Source of the DNA: Marinicella gelatinilytica | Lineage (GTDB): Bacteria; Pseudomonadota; Gammaproteobacteria; Xanthomonadales; Marinicellaceae | Length of the DNA stretch: 64,000 bases | NCBI RefSeq assembly: GCF_026410405.1 | Contig: NZ_JAPMLN010000008.1 | Location: forward strand, 62,001 to 126,000 | Reading direction: 5' to 3' | Part shown: in pieces, positions 61,331-64,000 of the stretch | Numbering within the stretch: the stretch's first letter is position 1 | How the letters are laid out: the number at the start of each line of letters is the position of its first letter | Program-made: the position numbers and the translations under genes | The notes under the pieces: generated by a model | The model's database searches: none | Told to the model about the DNA's origin: nothing | Seen by the model: the letters and a program-made list of their open reading frames with translations, nothing else

Positions 61331-63148
61331 TTACGCTTCGCGGCTGGCGCGTTTACGTTCATGCTCGAGTAAATGTCTTTTGCGAATACGAATCTCATCG
61401 GGCGTCACTTCCACCAACTCATCGTCTTCAATAAATTCCATGGATTGCTCCAAGGTCATTTGAATCGGCGTTACCAGATTAATGGCATCATCTTTACCTG
61501 AGGCACGGACGTTGGTTAATTGCTTACCTTTCAGAGGGTTGACCGTTAAGTCATTGTCACGAGAATGAATGCCGATAATCTGACCTTCATAAACATCAAC
61601 GTTGGCACTAATCAGCATGCGACCACGCTCCTGAAGGTTAAACAGTGCAAATCCAAGGGCTTTGCCGGTGCCGTTGGAAATTAATACGCCATTTTTACGA
61701 CTGCGTTCGATGGTGTTAAGTTTACGACCATAATGATCAAAAACGTGGGTTAATATACCGGTGCCTGAGGTGGTGGTTTTAAACTCAGATTGATAACCGA
61801 TTAAACCCCGTGCCGGAATAATGAAGTTCATACGAACTCGGCCGGTGGTATCAGGTACGATGTCTTTCACTTCAGCACGGCGTCCCAGCAGTTGTTCCAT
61901 CACTGAGCCTTGATGATCTTGTTCAATATCAACCACCAAATCTTCATAAGGTTCGCACATTTGACCATCGATTTCACGGTAAATCACTTGTGGTCTTGAA
62001 ATGGCCAACTCAAAACCTTCACGACGCATGGTTTCAATTAACACAGATAAATGCAGTTCACCACGCCCGGAGACCTTAAATTGATCTGAGTTTTCAGTTT
62101 CTTCGACGCGTAAAGCGACGTTATAGGTGATTTCACGTTCTAAGCGATCTTTTATTTGCCGTGAAGTCAGGAATTTTCCGCTGCGTCCGGCAAACGGTGA
62201 ATCATTGACACAAAACAACATGGAAATGGTCGGCTCATCCACAGACAAGGGCGGCAAGGCTTCAACATGATCACGGCTGCATAATGTGTCGGATATGCTA
62301 ATGGCATCGATACCTGAAATGGCGACAATATCGCCAGCCGCAGCTTCATTAACTTCAATACGGTCTAAGCCTTTAAAGCCAAAAATCTTTAATATGCGGC
62401 CATTACGGGTATTGCCTTCGGCATCCACCACTGTCACCGGTGTATTGCTTTTGATAGAACCTTTTTTAATGCGACCAATACCAATCAAACCTAAAAAGCT
62501 GTTGTAGTCCAAGGTTGAAATTTGCATTTGAAAAGGCGCTTCAATATCAACATCCGGGGGTCTGACTTTATTAATGATGGTTTCAAACAAAGGTCGCATA
62601 TCACCTTCACGGTTTTCATCATCTTCCGAAGCGTAACCGTTAATGGCTGAGGCATAAATAATCGGGAAATCCAGTTGCTCATCGGTGGCACCCAGAGAAT
62701 CGAACAAATCAAAGGTCTGGTCAATAACCCATTGAATTCTGGCGCCATCACGATCCACCTTATTGACCACCACCACCGGTGTAAAGCCCATTTCAAAGGC
62801 TTTTGCGGTAACAAATCGGGTTTGTGGCATGGGTCCGTCCACAGCGTCTACCACCAATAATACAGAATCAACCATACTCAGTACCCGTTCAACCTCGCCA
62901 CCAAAATCGGCATGGCCCGGTGTGTCAACAATATTGATTTTATAGCCTTCCCATTCTATGGAGGTATTTTTTGAGAGAATCGTGATACCACGTTCTTTTT
63001 CCAAATCGCCGGAATCCATCATGCGATTAGGGTCATCGGCACGGTCGTCAAAAGTACCTGATTGTTTTAATAGGCAATCGACCAAGGTGGTTTTACCATG
63101 ATCAACGTGCGCGATGATGGCGATGTTTCTGATTTGTTCTGTGGACAT
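61331..63148 (-). CDS. typA: Translational GTPase TypA/BipA
   Basis: A 605-residue ribosome-binding GTPase. G1 is AHVDHGKTT (13-21), G2 region [20 protein letters not shown]3 [13 protein letters not shown]4 [11 protein letters not shown]-like domains II, III and V follow ([31 protein letters not shown]) and the TypA C-terminal domain with [15 protein letters not shown], in place of domain IV. It assists 50S assembly at low temperature and stress. Monocistronic with its own terminator. Confidence 0.97.
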   Translation of the reverse strand: MSTEQIRNIAIIAHVDHGKTTLVDCLLKQSGTFDDRADDPNRMMDSGDLEKERGITILSKNTSIEWEGYKINIVDTPGHADFGGEVERVLSMVDSVLLVVDAVDGPMPQTRFVTAKAFEMGFTPVVVVNKVDRDGARIQWVIDQTFDLFDSLGATDEQLDFPIIYASAINGYASEDDENREGDMRPLFETIINKVRPPDVDIEAPFQMQISTLDYNSFLGLIGIGRIKKGSIKSNTPVTVVDAEGNTRNGRILKIFGFKGLDRIEVNEAAAGDIVAISGIDAISISDTLCSRDHVEALPPLSVDEPTISMLFCVNDSPFAGRSGKFLTSRQIKDRLEREITYNVALRVEETENSDQFKVSGRGELHLSVLIETMRREGFELAISRPQVIYREIDGQMCEPYEDLVVDIEQDHQGSVMEQLLGRRAEVKDIVPDTTGRVRMNFIIPARGLIGYQSEFKTTTSGTGILTHVFDHYGRKLNTIERSRKNGVLISNGTGKALGFALFNLQERGRMLISANVDVYEGQIIGIHSRDNDLTVNPLKGKQLTNVRASGKDDAINLVTPIQMTLEQSMEFIEDDELVEVTPDEIRIRKRHLLEHERKRASREA

Positions 63149-63305
63149 AAGGCGGGTGGTAACGCGTAAAGGCGCGCACTATATCACATTGCGATCTATT
63201 TCTCGCTAAAATCTTCGGTTTTTTCTGTCTGAAAATGCACTGATATGGGCTTAAAGTAGATTTAGGGTGTTATAATTTTGGTTTACTAAATATAGGAGAA
63301 TTACA

Positions 63306-63737
63306 ATGATAGATGCCATTATGGATCAACTTAAACAACAAGTGGCTGGGCAATTACAGAAAAAAGAAGGGGTCAGCTCAACTGAACTGAATGGTATTTT
63401 TGATGTGGTGAAACAGCAAGCCACTGAAAAAGTGGGTGCAAATATGCTTGATCAAGGGATTGATGGGGTAATGAGTTTATTTAGTAAAAAAGACAACAAT
63501 AAACAAGCCGATTCCTTACAAGCCTCGATTACCGGTGGTATTGTTGATGGTTTACAGAAAAAACTGGGGTTTTCTGGCTCTAAAGCCACCGGGATTGTTG
63601 CCATTATTATGCCTTATTTGTTGCAACTAATTACCGATAAAAATGCCGAAACCCCCGATGATGACCCATCACCGATTAAAGATATATTAGGTGGCAGTAT
63701 GGGCAGTATTGGCGATAAATTAAGCGGCTTATTTTAA
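63306..63737 (+). CDS. Conserved helical protein of unknown function
   Basis: A 143-residue protein. Helical stretches (DQLKQQVAGQLQKKEG, FDVVKQQATEKVGANML), then a DNNKQADSLQASITGGIVDGLQKKLGFSGSKATGIVAIIMPYLLQL core, and a C-terminal Gly-Ser tail IKDILGGSMGSIGDKL, reminiscent of DUF937/YidB-like proteins. No signal peptide. AGGAG precedes the ATG; TATAAT at 63271-63276 is a likely -10 box. Function unknown. Confidence 0.75.
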   Translation: MIDAIMDQLKQQVAGQLQKKEGVSSTELNGIFDVVKQQATEKVGANMLDQGIDGVMSLFSKKDNNKQADSLQASITGGIVDGLQKKLGFSGSKATGIVAIIMPYLLQLITDKNAETPDDDPSPIKDILGGSMGSIGDKLSGLF

Positions 63738-63750
63738 ACATAGGCAAAGG

Positions 63751-64000
63751 TCAAAAAACCACACCCTCAATGCCTTTATAAATCAACACAGTACCACTGA
63801 TCACCATGAACGCAATCACCCACCGCAAAAATGCGGTGGTGCTGATTGTCTGTAACAACTTCTTGCCAATTATATTGCCGATAATGGCACCGCTTCCCAA
63901 GGCCAAGCCATAAGTGATGGTTTCGTATGTTAAAGCACCAAAATAAGCATAACCACTGATTTGTGCGACACCCATCAGAAATGAGTTGGCCGTTTTGGTG
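63751..64000 (-). CDS. TauE/SafE family sulfite exporter (N-terminal part outside the window)
   Basis: The frame is open to the right edge, and TKTANSFLMGVAQISGYAYF, AIIGNIIGKKLLQ, and the last helix FLRWVIAFMVISGTVLIYKG are typical of the C-terminal half of TauE/SafE membrane carriers. At least three helices are visible. Substrate is unknown (sulfite or organosulfonate-related in named members). A Met at 63975 is internal, not a start. Confidence 0.8.
   Translation of the reverse strand, partial: TKTANSFLMGVAQISGYAYFGALTYETITYGLALGSGAIIGNIIGKKLLQTISTTAFLRWVIAFMVISGTVLIYKGIEGVVF

Overview
The window reads as one contiguous stretch of a fairly AT-rich gammaproteobacterial chromosome. Several gene orders are classic for that class: pgsA with tRNA-Gly(GCC), tRNA-Cys(GCA) and tRNA-Leu(UAA); rpsU-yqeY-dnaG-rpoD; dciA/M23 peptidase/secA-mutT; and dapD-yffB-dapE. 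LPS genes, a PBP1A, an O-antigen ligase and a SulP transporter show a Gram-negative free-living cell. A C-terminal IFxNGFE-type motif on a secreted sugar-dehydrogenase-like protein hints at Lysobacterales/Marinicella-like bacteria, but this placement is an inference.

Layout. 0-4 kb: a BON-like secreted protein (cut by the left edge), an EamA transporter, a uracil-DNA glycosylase family protein, an unknown Cys-rich protein, a small lipoprotein and two tandem orphan HI1420-type antitoxins. 4.4-6 kb: three tRNA genes and pgsA, with a remarkable array of nested hairpins between tRNA-Cys and tRNA-Leu. 6-15.5 kb: a PdsR/PdsS-like two-component pair, PBP1A, a Maf protein, a CPBP-fold membrane protein with an altered active site, WrbA/ArsC, BolA and a PpiC lipoprotein. 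15.5-20 kb: the macromolecular-synthesis operon. 20-25.5 kb: an EF-hand protein, YchF and three secreted proteins. 25.5-31.4 kb: TrmH and an LPS core/O-antigen block (ELM1-like, GT4, O-antigen ligase, WaaE-like GT2, LpxL-like).

31.5-33.3 kb is a compact integron: an IntI-type integrase (minus strand), an attI region full of ACGCAT palindromes, and a single GC-rich gene cassette encoding a four-helix membrane protein and ending in a recognisable attC site. Related short GTAGG..GGGC palindromes lie on both sides of the module. It is followed by a phospholipase D-like protein, a DUF924 protein, a decayed ParE toxin, a TonB-like protein, purC, djlA, rpe, a PhoPQ-like system, mazG, mutT-secA, an M23 peptidase, dciA and the dapD-yffB-dapE-dusA-ctlX operon.

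51.4-54.1 kb is an accessory, decaying region: a second, GC-richer family of nested hairpins with the same internal plan as the 4.5 kb array, two pseudogenes and an intact ParDE module. 54.2-64 kb holds a SWIM-domain protein, an MscS-ZntB-'7(1) septoil knot'-SulP block, an M20 amidohydrolase, TypA, an unknown protein and a TauE/SafE permease cut by the right edge.

The most striking items are the two nested-hairpin families (one inside a tRNA cluster), the one-cassette integron and its palindromic attI region, the tandem antitoxins with a repeated IKDxSxAKxxLxEL peptide, and the tiny knotted-domain protein encoded between two ion transporters.
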